From assembly GCA_934747325.1 (NCBI GenBank), contig CAKVGW010000013.1, positions 1-38,013 of the forward strand: a stretch of 38,013 nt of DNA. The letters are read 5' to 3'. The notes under the pieces were generated by a model. It was not told the DNA's origin, did no database searches, and saw only the letters and a program-made list of their open reading frames with translations. This DNA is from an uncultured Candidatus Melainabacteria bacterium (lineage in GTDB: Bacteria; Cyanobacteriota; Vampirovibrionia; Gastranaerophilales; Gastranaerophilaceae). This document shows, in pieces, positions 1 to 7,391 of this stretch. How positions within the stretch are numbered: position 1 is the stretch's first letter; the number at the start of each line of letters is the position of its first letter. The position numbers and the translations under genes were made by a program.

Positions 1-932
1 CCATCTTTATTAAATATTTTTTCCGGGTCGTAATACTTAAATCCCCATCTTTGACCGTCTTTTGAAAAATAATCAGGCGGACAACCGATAGCTTTTCCTT
101 TTAAGAAAAGTTTTTGATTAACCCATTCATCAACTGCAGTTTGTGCAACCGGAGAATCACCAATAATCTTTATTCCTGTCTTTTTAGCCAATTCATTAGA
201 TTTTTTGTTTTCTTTTTCTAAAATCATTTGGTTAAAAATATAAAAATCATAATCATTTTTATATTGAGTTTTTAACTCATTAATTCTTTTTGCAGCTGCA
301 GTTTTATCAGCAGTTGAATACAAATGTGCGTCTAAAGCAGACCATTTTTTGCCCGCATTAAGTTCGTTTAACAAATGAAAAATCGCACTTTGTTCATATT
401 TAGCTTCATTTTGTTGCTTAAATTCTGTAAATTCAGCAGAATTTTTGCCGTTATTAAAAGCTTCTCTTAAAGCCATATTATAAGATTTGCGAACATAGTC
501 ATAATCCACATTATTTTTATCAGGATTATTTGCAACAACTTTATTAAAAGTTTCTTTAGACAAAATATTGTTGTACTCATCTGATGCCAACTTTTCCAAA
601 GGAATCATGAAAATATTTTTTGCGCTTGATTCAGGAGCATAAGGAGAATTATCCATAGCCTTTCTTAGACCGTTCGGCTCTTGTTGAATACCTGAGATTC
701 CATGCTCTTTCAAAAACGGAAAAAGCTTTGATACAACTGTTCTTGAAAAAAGTGAACCAATACCTGTATTTTCTGAACTTACAGCAGGTGCTGATGCATT
801 ATGCAAAATCAAATCCACTTGTTTACCTAAAAGTTCCAAACCTTGATTTACGGACTTTGTATAAACTTTCATTTGTTTAGCATTTGGCTTTTGAGCAAAT
901 GTAGGTGATTGGTTGACAGCTGAAACTTTCAT
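1..932 (-). CDS. malQ: 4-alpha-glucanotransferase (amylomaltase, GH77), N-terminal part, cut by window edge
   Basis: Amylomaltases transfer alpha-1,4-glucan segments between maltodextrins in the cytoplasm. The first 310 codons are visible; the frame runs off the left edge without a stop. Two stretches fit the family. One at residues ~40-105 (LILHNAS...GIGSLF..., FLKEHGISGIQQ, NSPYAPESSAKN) aligns with the usual LLHPTSLPGPYGIGDLG...SPYQ...NPY region. The other, near the edge, has IGDSPVAQTAVDEW and GCPPDYFSKDGQRWG, the family's GD.P...DSADVW and GVPPDYFS.TGQ.WG. The catalytic Asp/Glu/Asp lie beyond the window. The N-terminal glucan-binding motifs are very divergent, so substrate range may differ. 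The ATG at 932 has GGAG 7 bases upstream and a fair promoter. It lies 103 bp downstream of the anti-sigma gene on the same strand. The family is clear; the exact activity is inferred. Confidence 0.85.
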   Translation of the reverse strand, partial: MKVSAVNQSPTFAQKPNAKQMKVYTKSVNQGLELLGKQVDLILHNASAPAVSSENTGIGSLFSRTVVSKLFPFLKEHGISGIQQEPNGLRKAMDNSPYAPESSAKNIFMIPLEKLASDEYNNILSKETFNKVVANNPDKNNVDYDYVRKSYNMALREAFNNGKNSAEFTEFKQQNEAKYEQSAIFHLLNELNAGKKWSALDAHLYSTADKTAAAKRINELKTQYKNDYDFYIFNQMILEKENKKSNELAKKTGIKIIGDSPVAQTAVDEWVNQKLFLKGKAIGCPPDYFSKDGQRWGFKYYDPEKIFNKD

Positions 933-966
933 TAATTTTCTCCATAATAAATACACATAATCTAGC

Positions 967-995
967 GATATACAACTTATATCACAATCTTACAA
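967..995 (-). promoter_or_regulatory. Candidate sigma70-type promoter for the GH77 gene
   Basis: On the minus strand TTGTAA (995-990) and TATATC (972-967) are separated by 17 bases. The predicted transcription start is about 28 bases before the ATG at 932, leaving room for the GGAG ribosome site. The gene could also be read from the sigma/anti-sigma unit upstream. Confidence 0.45.
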
Positions 996-1035
996 CATCA
1001 AGATATATATGCAAGAGAAAATTAATAATTATTTA

Positions 1036-1575
1036 TTATAATGTTAATGAAAACACAATAATAGCGGATAATACCAATACAGTCATTACAAAAGCTATTG
1101 CAACCTTCAAAAGAGGATGGAAACCAAGACTTGCTTCACTTGACATATCAAGCTGTTTCATGACATTTTTCGAGAAATCCTGCCTGCTTTCGGATTTTGT
1201 TTTTTGAAAAGAATCATTCATTAATTTACGAATACTGTATGTATTTTCCAATTCTTTTCGAGCTTTTTTATTATTTATAGTAAATTTTTTAATCTTTATA
1301 TTCTCCTCAGGCGGTAATTCATTGTCAACATAAGCTGAAAGATTATTTTGAAACAAACGATATTGACTGTTTTGAATTGTAGAAAGCGCTTCCTCTTGCT
1401 CATTTTCAACAGACTCTTTCAAATCTTTTAACAATGAATTTATAATTTCAAACTTAGCACGACAAGTCGGACAATTTTTTAAATGTTCTTCAACTTTTCC
1501 CTTCAACACTTTACTTAAATCGCCCTCTATATAAAAAGATATTAATACATCCATTTGGGTACAAGTTATTTCCAT
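1036..1575 (-). CDS. Membrane-anchored zinc-finger anti-sigma factor
   Basis: A 179-residue protein that probably holds the sigma factor encoded just upstream in an inactive complex at the inner membrane. Residues 31-38 carry the H-x3-C-x2-C signature of ZAS/zf-HC2 anti-sigma domains (HLKNCPTC). Residues ~73-115 look like a second copy of the same fold (LSAYVDNELPPEE...) in which the zinc ligands are lost. A single membrane helix lies at ~154-179, at the extreme C-terminus, so almost nothing is left for a periplasmic sensor domain. The start has a strong AAAGGAG site, and the gene follows the sigma gene by 11 bp, typical of a co-transcribed pair. The signal sensed cannot be read from the sequence. 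Confidence 0.82.
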   Translation of the reverse strand: MEITCTQMDVLISFYIEGDLSKVLKGKVEEHLKNCPTCRAKFEIINSLLKDLKESVENEQEEALSTIQNSQYRLFQNNLSAYVDNELPPEENIKIKKFTINNKKARKELENTYSIRKLMNDSFQKTKSESRQDFSKNVMKQLDMSSEASLGFHPLLKVAIAFVMTVLVLSAIIVFSLTL

Positions 1576-1586
1576 AATGCTCCTTT

Positions 1587-2156
1587 CTAAATAAACTCTT
1601 TTAACTCCTGCTGAAGCCTGAGTCTGGCTCTTGATATTCTTGATTTTACTGTGCCAATAGTTGTATTTGTAATTCTTGAAATATCGTCATAGCTTAAACC
1701 TTCATATTCTCTTAAAACTATTACGATTCTCAAATTATCAGGCAGTGTCAAAATTGCGCTTTTTATAAGTTTTTCCATCTCCGTAAACAAACATTTTTCT
1801 CCGGGTTCACATCCAATTTTATCTTTTATTTCCAAAAGTTTATTATTATCTAATTCTATATTTTTATCTTTTGAATATTTTTTTACATAATCATAAAAAA
1901 CGTTAGTAACAATTTGATTAAGCCATGCCTTAAATAATTTAGGATCTTTAAGTGAACCGATATTTTTAGCCATTTTTATAAGAGCATCTTGCGTCAAATC
2001 TGCAATATCTTCTCTTTTATCAACAAGATAGCTGAACATGGTAAACACACTTTTCTGAATGCGTTTTACAAGTTCTTCTAGTGCTTGCCCATCTGCTTTT
2101 TGTGCAGCAAGAATAAGAGAATTCATATCCGTTTTTTTATAGTTGGATTTCGACAT
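1587..2156 (-). CDS. ECF-type RNA polymerase sigma factor (sigma-70 family, RpoE-like)
   Basis: This alternative sigma factor directs RNA polymerase to a dedicated promoter set. It has only regions 2 and 4: region 2 around residues 45-95 (DLTQDALIKMAKNI, FKAWLNQIVTNVFYDYVKK) and region 4 around 130-187 (LPDNLRIVIVLREYEGLSYDDIS, TIGTVKSRISRARLRL, the -35-binding helix-turn-helix). I chose the ATG at 2156, giving 189 residues, because AAAGGG lies 7 bases upstream; the ATG at 2177 has no ribosome site. The downstream gene encodes the matching anti-sigma factor. The 5' leader is about 170 nt if the promoter at 2337-2365 is used. Confidence 0.9.
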   Translation of the reverse strand: MSKSNYKKTDMNSLILAAQKADGQALEELVKRIQKSVFTMFSYLVDKREDIADLTQDALIKMAKNIGSLKDPKLFKAWLNQIVTNVFYDYVKKYSKDKNIELDNNKLLEIKDKIGCEPGEKCLFTEMEKLIKSAILTLPDNLRIVIVLREYEGLSYDDISRITNTTIGTVKSRISRARLRLQQELKEFI

Positions 2157-2554
2157 ACAATAACCCTTTGATGTCATGATATGAAATCAGGTAAAAAATG
2201 AAATTACCAAGTGGACTTATAGATAGTAATAATTAAATAAAAGGTAAAATCTATCAAAAGGGGCAAAAGAAAACAGGTCGGTTAAATATCCTTCCTGTTA
2301 AGATTTTACACTAGCCGAAATATAAATAGCAATATTATTGTACATCAAAATTCCGAAAAATACAAATAATGTCAATATAAATTTACACAAATGAAAGTAG
2401 TTTTAGCCTCTTAGCAGACCTGTAATCCAATAATAGTCAATAAAACTAAGATTTAATCAAAATATTAACTTATGTAACAAATATATATAAAAGATATACG
2501 TTTTTGTCAATTTTCTTTACAATTATGTTTTTATATATATAAGAGGACAAAAGC
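2157..2554. other. 398-bp divergent intergenic region
   Basis: AT-rich, with no plausible gene. It separates the minus-strand sigma operon from the plus-strand gene at 2555. It holds the sigma promoter (2337-2365) and an imperfect hairpin with arms AACAGG (2272-2277) and CCTGTT (2294-2299), which lies inside the predicted sigma leader and is followed by TTCTTTT on the minus strand, so a weak attenuator is possible. Before the 2555 gene I see TTGTCA and TTTACA boxes but no well-spaced -10. Confidence 0.5.
2337..2365 (-). promoter_or_regulatory. Candidate promoter of the sigma/anti-sigma operon
   Basis: Minus strand: TTGTAT (2365-2360), 17-base spacer, TACAAT (2342-2337). It looks like a housekeeping promoter. 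I did not find an ECF-type GAAC box, so autoregulation cannot be claimed. Confidence 0.5.
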
Positions 2555-3013
2555 ATGAGCTATAAATTTGATTCAATAGTTAGTAAAAATGAAGCTGCAG
2601 CTCTCAAAGACATGATATTTAAACGTGCACAAGAGAGAGCTAAATCATTTAATGATGATGCTCAAGCAGATGTTATGGATATGGCAAGAGATTCTTTTGT
2701 CAGCAAAGATAATCCGTTTTCTAAAATCATTGAAAATACAAAACCTGAAAATACTACCACAAAAGAAGAAATAGCAAAAACTACGCAAAAAGATGATGGT
2801 GTTGGATTTCCTATGCCAAAAGAAGTTAAATTACAACAAAATAACGTTATAAACAATCAAATTACATCAAGTGCAATTAACAATAATATGCGAGAAGCAC
2901 GAGAAGCTTTAACAAACAAAAAAAGCTTTATGGGCGCTTTAAACTTTTTGAATTCACAAGCAGCAGTTTCTTTGATGCGCACACGCGCAGATAAATTTGA
3001 AATTGTAGTTTAA
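2555..3013 (+). CDS. Hypothetical hydrophilic protein, 152 aa
   Basis: I do not recognise a family. The protein is charged and polar, with no signal peptide or membrane segment. A helical N-terminal part (residues 1-50, rich in Lys, Glu, Asp and Ala) is followed by a low-complexity Thr/Lys/Asn-rich linker (~60-110). The C-terminal third (NNNMREAREAL...SQAAVSLMRTRADKFEIVV) looks helical again. AGAGGA lies 7 bases before the ATG. It stands alone, convergent with gap, with a hairpin between the two. The size and composition suggest a lineage-specific cytoplasmic or secreted adaptor-like protein, but no function can be assigned. Confidence 0.75.
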   Translation: MSYKFDSIVSKNEAAALKDMIFKRAQERAKSFNDDAQADVMDMARDSFVSKDNPFSKIIENTKPENTTTKEEIAKTTQKDDGVGFPMPKEVKLQQNNVINNQITSSAINNNMREAREALTNKKSFMGALNFLNSQAAVSLMRTRADKFEIVV

Positions 3014-3036
3014 AAATATTTATTGAATTCATAAAA

Positions 3037-3068
3037 ATATGCCGGCTTTCAAAAGAAAACCGACATAT
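3037..3068. terminator. Hairpin between convergent 2555 gene and gap
   Basis: 13-base arms (3037-3049 and 3056-3068) pair with two G-T wobbles around a 6-base loop. On the minus strand the stem is followed by TTTTTA, so it best fits a terminator for gap. On the plus strand the T-tract is poor. Confidence 0.6.
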
Positions 3069-3099
3069 TTAAAAGCTAATTCAAATTACAATTTAAAAA

Positions 3100-4104
3100 T
3101 TATAATTTAGAAGCAACCATCTTAGTAGTTTCAGCTAAACGAGTTGAGTAACCCATTTCATTATCGTACCAAGAAATAATCTTAACTTGGTTGCCACCCA
3201 TAACTCTTGTTAATAAAGCGTCAACTGTTGAAGATTGTGAAGTACCAACGTAGTCAGAAGATACCAATGGTTCTTCAGTGTAGCAAAGAACGTGTCCGTC
3301 AGCACCTTCTTTAAGAGCTGCGTTAACTTCTTCTACTGTTACGTCTTTTTTAAGTTCAAATACAACGTCAACTAATGAAACGTCTGGAGTAGGAACTCTC
3401 ATAGCGAAACCGTCCAATTTACCTTTTAATTGAGGTAATACTAGAGCAACAGCTTTAGCTGCACCAGTTTTTGTAGGAACGATGTTTAGAGCACCAGCTC
3501 TAGCTCTACGAGGGTCTTTGTGACCAGCATCTAGAATTCTTTGGTCGCCAGTGTATGAGTGAACAGTTGTCATCAAACCTTTAACGATACCGAATTTTTC
3601 ATCGATAACTTTAGCTACTGGAGCTAAGCAGTTAGTTGTGCAAGATGCCATTGAAATAACGTTGTGTTTAGCAGGATCATATTCGTGATCGTTAACACCT
3701 AAAACGATAGTTTTGTCTTCGTTAGTTGCAGGAGCAGAAATGATAACTTTCTTAGCACCAGCTGCGATGTGAGCTTTAGCTTTTTCTGCATCTGTGAAGA
3801 AACCAGTTGATTCAACAACAACTTCTACACCAAGATCTTTCCAAGGTAATTGTGCAGGATCTTTTTCTGCGAAGAATTTAATTTTCTTACCGTTTACGAT
3901 GATACCTTCTTCGTAAGCTTCTACTGTACCATCAAATTTACCCATTACAGAGTCATATTTAAAAATACGTGCAGCATCTTCAGGTTTTAGACCTGGGTCA
4001 TTGATTGCAACGTAATCGATTTCATTGAAGATTCCTTCTCTGATAGCTGCTCTTAATGTGTTACGTCCGATTCTACCGAATCCGTTAATTGCTACTTTTA
4101 CCAT
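3100..4104 (-). CDS. gap: Glyceraldehyde-3-phosphate dehydrogenase (type I)
   Basis: Catalyses the NAD(P)-dependent oxidative phosphorylation of glyceraldehyde-3-phosphate in glycolysis. The 334-residue length is standard. The N-terminal Rossmann motif is INGFGRIGR (6-14). The catalytic site is SCTTNC with Cys155, and His182 sits in TTVHSYTGDQ. The RRARAGALNIVPTKTGAAKAV region and the C-terminal WYDNEMGYS are intact. The start has AAGGAG 7 bases upstream. Codon choice is more uniform than in neighbouring genes, as expected for a highly expressed gene. It is monocistronic, ending in the hairpin at 3037-3068. A palindrome overlapping its predicted -10 box suggests repression by a DNA-binding regulator. 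Confidence 0.98.
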   Translation of the reverse strand: MVKVAINGFGRIGRNTLRAAIREGIFNEIDYVAINDPGLKPEDAARIFKYDSVMGKFDGTVEAYEEGIIVNGKKIKFFAEKDPAQLPWKDLGVEVVVESTGFFTDAEKAKAHIAAGAKKVIISAPATNEDKTIVLGVNDHEYDPAKHNVISMASCTTNCLAPVAKVIDEKFGIVKGLMTTVHSYTGDQRILDAGHKDPRRARAGALNIVPTKTGAAKAVALVLPQLKGKLDGFAMRVPTPDVSLVDVVFELKKDVTVEEVNAALKEGADGHVLCYTEEPLVSSDYVGTSQSSTVDALLTRVMGGNQVKIISWYDNEMGYSTRLAETTKMVASKL

Positions 4105-4140
4105 AAGTTTTACTCCTTCTTACTTTGTAGTAACTTTCTC

Positions 4141-4180
4141 TTAACATTATTATGTTAATTCAAACAAAAATCTTAATCAA
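4141..4180 (-). promoter_or_regulatory. gap promoter with overlapping palindromic operator candidate
   Basis: Minus strand TTGATT (4180-4175), 17-base spacer, TAACAT (4157-4152). The -10 box lies inside a perfect palindrome of 7-base arms, TTAACAT (4141-4147) and ATGTTAA (4152-4158), separated by TATT. Protein binding there would block the promoter. The regulator is unknown. Confidence 0.45.
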
Positions 4181-4394
4181 TATTTGAATTATTAATTTTT
4201 CATTAACTTTTTGCTCTTATAACAAAATATCAATACCCACCCGCATTTGTAGCTCACTCACGTTCGCACAACTCCGACCTCTCTAACAAGGGCACTAATG
4301 CCCGAGATAAATTTATATATAATTTACAAAATATGTTTATTTCAAGGCGTATTAATAAAATTTGTATTGTATAGACTTAAAATAATAGTTGATG

Positions 4395-4556
4395 AAAAGC
4401 TGGATTACTTCAGGCTAATCGCCTTCGCAATGACGTGGCGTGAGACTACCGGTTGGGCGTCATTGTGAGGTGAGATTTTTACGTTTCACTTCCATACTTG
4501 TAGTCTTAACTACCAACTTGGAAGTGTATTGTAAAACGAAACAATCCAGCCTTTTA
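4395..4556. repeat. MITE-like palindromic repeat, family A, copy 1
   Basis: Imperfect terminal inverted repeats: AAAAGCTGGATTACTTC at the left (from 4395) and its near complement GAAACAATCCAGCCTTTT at the right (to ~4555). Inside are two nested stems: CGCAATGACG (4427-4436) with CGTCATTGTG (from 4458), and CACTTCCA with TGGAAGTG (~4486-4526). A shorter copy with the same CGCAATGAC...GTTGGGCGTCATT core lies at 33911-34003. The CTGGATTGCTTC...CGCAATGACG wording is a common type of dispersed palindrome in bacteria. Confidence 0.7.
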
Positions 4557-4589
4557 ATAACTTTTTTTATTTTATTAAAATTATCTTGG

Positions 4590-4641
4590 ACAGCAGTGCC
4601 TCCCTCGGGGGAGGGGTAGGGTAGAGGGTATTACCAACTTT
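4590..4641. repeat. C/G-rich dispersed repeat, family B, copy 1
   Basis: A G+C-rich island in AT-rich DNA, with a 6-bp stem CCTCCC/GGGAGG. The reverse complement reads CCCTCTACCCTACCCCTC, resembling CCCCTCACCCTAATCCTC at 18309-18326. The function is unknown. Confidence 0.5.
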
Positions 4642-4667
4642 TAGTTAGTAAACCAGGCACTGGATAT

Positions 4668-4706
4668 AAAAAAGAAAGGCTTACAAAATGTAAGCCTTTC
4701 TTTTTT
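4668..4706 (-). terminator. Strong intrinsic terminator of the pilin-YadA-S74 gene
   Basis: A perfect 18-bp stem (4668-4685 with 4689-4706) with a 3-base loop. On the minus strand the 3' arm ends in a run of T. It lies 10 bp past the stop codon. Confidence 0.9.
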
Positions 4707-4716
4707 ATTAAATTAT

Positions 4717-6141
4717 TTATTCTTCAAATTTTTTATTTTTCTTTTCAAGTTTAGCTAATCTTTTTTCAAAATCAGCATTCACTTTTTCTAATTCGTCAAT
4801 TTTTTGTTGTTGAGCTTCAATAACTTTTTGTTGCTCATCAACTTTTGAACTTATACCTGTAACGTCTGCAACTATTTGTGAAACTTTAGCATCTAATTCT
4901 TTAACCGCATTGATTACTGCATAGAACATATCTTCAAGACGAATTCTTAAATAACCGTCATCACCTTTTGTTACAGCGTCAGGAAAAACCTTTTGCAAAT
5001 CTTGTGCCATAACACCAACAAGAGGTGTGTTATCTTTGTCATCTTTAAATGTGTAATGATAAAAATCTAATTTTTTCAACTCTTCCAAGCCTGCGGTATA
5101 TTTTTCGCCGACATTTTTCAAACGTCGGTCAGATCTCCAATAAGAATATGTATTCCCCATAACAGTTACTGTTCCAGGACCTGAACTAAAAAAGAATCCA
5201 CTATCACCTGTTGCTCTCCCAAAACGAACAATATCTCGATCTCCATCTGACTCTCTTAAATATACGCCACCGACTCTACCGCTTCCTGTAGAATTTTGCA
5301 TACTTAACATAACATTACCGTCAACAACCAAATTTCCCGGAATATAAACAGTCTCTTGATCAGTTCCTAAAACAATCTGGTGATCGGATGATGTTCTCGC
5401 ACCTGCGCCAATTGCTACAGAATAAGAATCATTTTGTCTTGTAGTTGTCCATCGTCTTCTTCTATCGTTATAACCTCCAATTGCAACGGAATTACTACCT
5501 AATGCCTGGGCTTGATCGCCAATTGCCACAGAGCGTTCTCTTGCAATAGTAAGGTTACCTACTGAAACAGCGCTATTCCCTGTTGCTAAACGACCTACTG
5601 GCAGACCAGCACTATTACCAATGGATACAGCATTATTTGCTTCTGCTTTTGCGTTATAACCAATTGCTACTGTTGAAGTAGCGCTTGCAGTCGTATTTCC
5701 ACCAATTGCAACAATATTAGAGTTGTTTAATGTTTGACCAGTTCCAAATGCGATAGATTTATCTGGGATTGTCGCATTAGAAAGCCCAATTCTACCTTTA
5801 TCAGGATCGGCTGTTAGCAAAAGAGGTACTGCATTACCATTCCCAAATGCTATATGAGAAGCATTATCACCCGAATCTATAAATAACCTTGTATGTTTAT
5901 CCCAACCGTTTGGAAGAGATGTTGCACCTATAATAGCTGTAGTATTATCACTACCCGCCATATTATATGCAATATTATTATTCAATCCTGTGAATACCCA
6001 TGGGCTGTCGCCTGAGCCTGCGGTTCTCATCATTTTTTTAGTTACCATTGGAGCTGTAGCAGCCGCAATGATTGCTACAATAAGCAAAACAATCATCATT
6101 TCCATCAATGAAAATGCGTTTTGAAAATTTCTATTTTTCAT
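4717..6141 (-). CDS. Prepilin-like N-terminus fused to YadA-type head repeats and a peptidase S74 intramolecular chaperone
   Basis: A 474-residue mosaic. Residues 1-38 are a type IV prepilin/pseudopilin leader: a short basic peptide, predicted cleavage at Ala9^Phe10, Glu at mature position 5 (Glu14) and a hydrophobic helix (MMIVLLIVAIIAAATAP). Residues ~90-262 contain about seven trimeric-autotransporter head repeats of the S-V-A-I-G type (around 143, 157, 171, 190, 204, 218 and 241) and end in the link IVLGTDQETVYIPGN. Residues ~335-420 are an S74/endosialidase chaperone with SDRRLK; Ser337 and Lys342 match the Ser...Lys (+5) self-cleavage dyad. A coiled coil (~415-470) follows. GAGAGG precedes the ATG. 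It was probably made as a membrane-inserted trimeric adhesin and then trimmed. The domains are well supported; the biological role is inferred. Confidence 0.88.
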   Translation of the reverse strand: MKNRNFQNAFSLMEMMIVLLIVAIIAAATAPMVTKKMMRTAGSGDSPWVFTGLNNNIAYNMAGSDNTTAIIGATSLPNGWDKHTRLFIDSGDNASHIAFGNGNAVPLLLTADPDKGRIGLSNATIPDKSIAFGTGQTLNNSNIVAIGGNTTASATSTVAIGYNAKAEANNAVSIGNSAGLPVGRLATGNSAVSVGNLTIARERSVAIGDQAQALGSNSVAIGGYNDRRRRWTTTRQNDSYSVAIGAGARTSSDHQIVLGTDQETVYIPGNLVVDGNVMLSMQNSTGSGRVGGVYLRESDGDRDIVRFGRATGDSGFFFSSGPGTVTVMGNTYSYWRSDRRLKNVGEKYTAGLEELKKLDFYHYTFKDDKDNTPLVGVMAQDLQKVFPDAVTKGDDGYLRIRLEDMFYAVINAVKELDAKVSQIVADVTGISSKVDEQQKVIEAQQQKIDELEKVNADFEKRLAKLEKKNKKFEE

Positions 6142-6271
6142 TTTACCTCTCGCTTTTATATATTTTTTTTAATTTCACGGGCTAAATCAAACTCCAAATA
6201 TCGATTGGAATTTGTATTCATATAGTTATATTTTAGCATGTTAATGTGATTTTGAAAAGAGTAAATAAAAA

Positions 6272-6291
6272 GAGCTTGAATAATCAAGCTC
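6272..6291 (-). terminator. Intrinsic terminator of the flagellin gene
   Basis: 8-bp perfect stem GAGCTTGA/TCAAGCTC with an ATAA loop. On the minus strand it is followed by TTTTTA. It lies 47 bp past the flagellin stop. Confidence 0.85.
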
Positions 6292-6338
6292 ATATATAAG
6301 TACATATCCCAATCAACAACAAATTAATTATTTTAAAA

Positions 6339-7196
6339 TTATATTAAATTCAAAGCTATACTTGGCGCTTGGTTAGCAGTTGCAAGCAATGTTGCAGATG
6401 CTTGCTGCAAGATTTGCGCTTTTATATAGTTTGAAGATTCTTCCGCAACATCAGCATCCCTGATTGTAGACAATGATGATGTTAAATTCTCAGACTGTAC
6501 AGAAATTGCACTAATAGCAGAATCTACCCTATTTTGTGCAGAACCGATTGAAGTTTGTCTGTCTGAAACTTTAGTAATTGCTTTATCCAAGTCAGTCAAC
6601 TTAGTCGCAGCTTTTGAAGGACCTTTCGAAATATCCGTAACGTCTTTTACAAATGCAGCTGTTTCTGCACCTAACAAATCTTTTGACGATGCACCGCTAA
6701 ACAAAGCGGCTTCCAATGTTATAGTACTGTTTGTTGTAGCATCCAAGCCTACTTGAAGTTTTATTTCTTTTCCTGCACCTTTCATTAATGAAATACCATT
6801 GAATTCAGCATTCGCAGCAATTCTATCAATTTCATTAAGTCTTGCAGTCATTTCTGAAGCAATGGCTTTTAAAGAATCTGAACCATAAGTTCCGTTTGCT
6901 GCTTGCTCTGTCAAATCTCTTACACGTTGTAAATGTCCTGTAATTAAAGAATAATTCTCTTCCGCGGTTTTTAACATATCCGCACCCATTGAAGCGTTTT
7001 CAGATGCTATATCAAGCGAACCTAATTTTGTCTTCCAGTTGTTTGCAATAGAAAAACCCGCTGCGTTATCTTTTGCGTGGTTAATTTTATAACCGGTTGT
7101 CATTCTTTCAATTGCATTATTCAAACTTGTAGTAGCAGAGCTTAAATTCTTCTGAACAATCAACGAAGACATGTTCGTATTAATAGTAAGTGCCAT
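6339..7196 (-). CDS. fliC: Flagellin (flagellar filament protein), short form
   Basis: Forms the flagellar filament after export. At 285 residues it keeps the conserved D0/D1 ends and has only a small central region. The N-terminus shows INTNMSSL, the family's SGYKINxAKDNAAGFSIAN (here TTGYKI..., 34-52) and LQRVRDLTEQAANGT (89-103). The C-terminus has DADVAEESSNYIKAQILQQASATLLATANQ. Arg91, Leu95 and Glu115 match the positions by which Toll-like receptor 5 recognises enteric flagellins (R90, L94, E114 in Salmonella). AAAGG lies about 9 bases before the ATG. It is a single-gene unit with its own terminator; no other filament or basal-body genes are in the window. A YjfB-like motility gene lies 6 kb away. 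Confidence 0.96.
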   Translation of the reverse strand: MALTINTNMSSLIVQKNLSSATTSLNNAIERMTTGYKINHAKDNAAGFSIANNWKTKLGSLDIASENASMGADMLKTAEENYSLITGHLQRVRDLTEQAANGTYGSDSLKAIASEMTARLNEIDRIAANAEFNGISLMKGAGKEIKLQVGLDATTNSTITLEAALFSGASSKDLLGAETAAFVKDVTDISKGPSKAATKLTDLDKAITKVSDRQTSIGSAQNRVDSAISAISVQSENLTSSLSTIRDADVAEESSNYIKAQILQQASATLLATANQAPSIALNLI

Positions 7197-7353
7197 TCCC
7201 TAACCTTTCTAACGCGTTTTAACGCTCAAACCCGCAAACACAAATATGTACCAAATGTTTAACAAAGTTTTAATCATTCCCTAATCTTTATATACACATT
7301 CTATATCATCGAAATAAACATTACAAGATATTTGAATATAAATTTAACAATTG

Positions 7354-7382
7354 TTTACAAAAACTTATTAACATATTATAAT
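7354..7382 (+). promoter_or_regulatory. Strong promoter of the MarR gene, probably giving a leaderless mRNA
   Basis: TTTACA (7354-7359), exactly 17 bases, TATAAT (7377-7382). The predicted start of transcription is 7389-7390, only 2-3 bases before the ATG at 7392. No Shine-Dalgarno sequence lies between. Confidence 0.8.
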
Positions 7383-7391
7383 TTACTTATT

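Larger units (their letters stand above)
4181..4667. other. Repeat-rich intergenic region upstream of gap
   Basis: Part of a 612-bp gene-free stretch (4105-4716). It contains a short hairpin with arms GGGCA and TGCCC (4290-4303), an AT-rich spacer, the palindromic element at 4395-4556 and the C/G-rich repeat at 4590-4641. No credible coding sequence is seen. It appears to be an insertion point for small non-coding repeats. Confidence 0.6.

Noticed and set aside
4240..4310. tRNA-like wording (GTAGCTCA... GTTCGCA) in the gap upstream region
   Set aside because: No acceptor, D or T stem can be formed; only a short GGGCA/TGCCC hairpin is real.
7250..7330. A flagellar sigma-28 promoter for the flagellin gene
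   Set aside because: I looked for TAAA-N15-GCCGATAA on the minus strand. TTCGATGATA resembles the -10, but the upstream box does not sit at the right distance.
7332..7391. An N-terminal 20-residue extension of the MarR protein
   Set aside because: The ATG at 7332 lies upstream of a consensus promoter whose transcript starts at ~7389, so these codons would not be in the mRNA.
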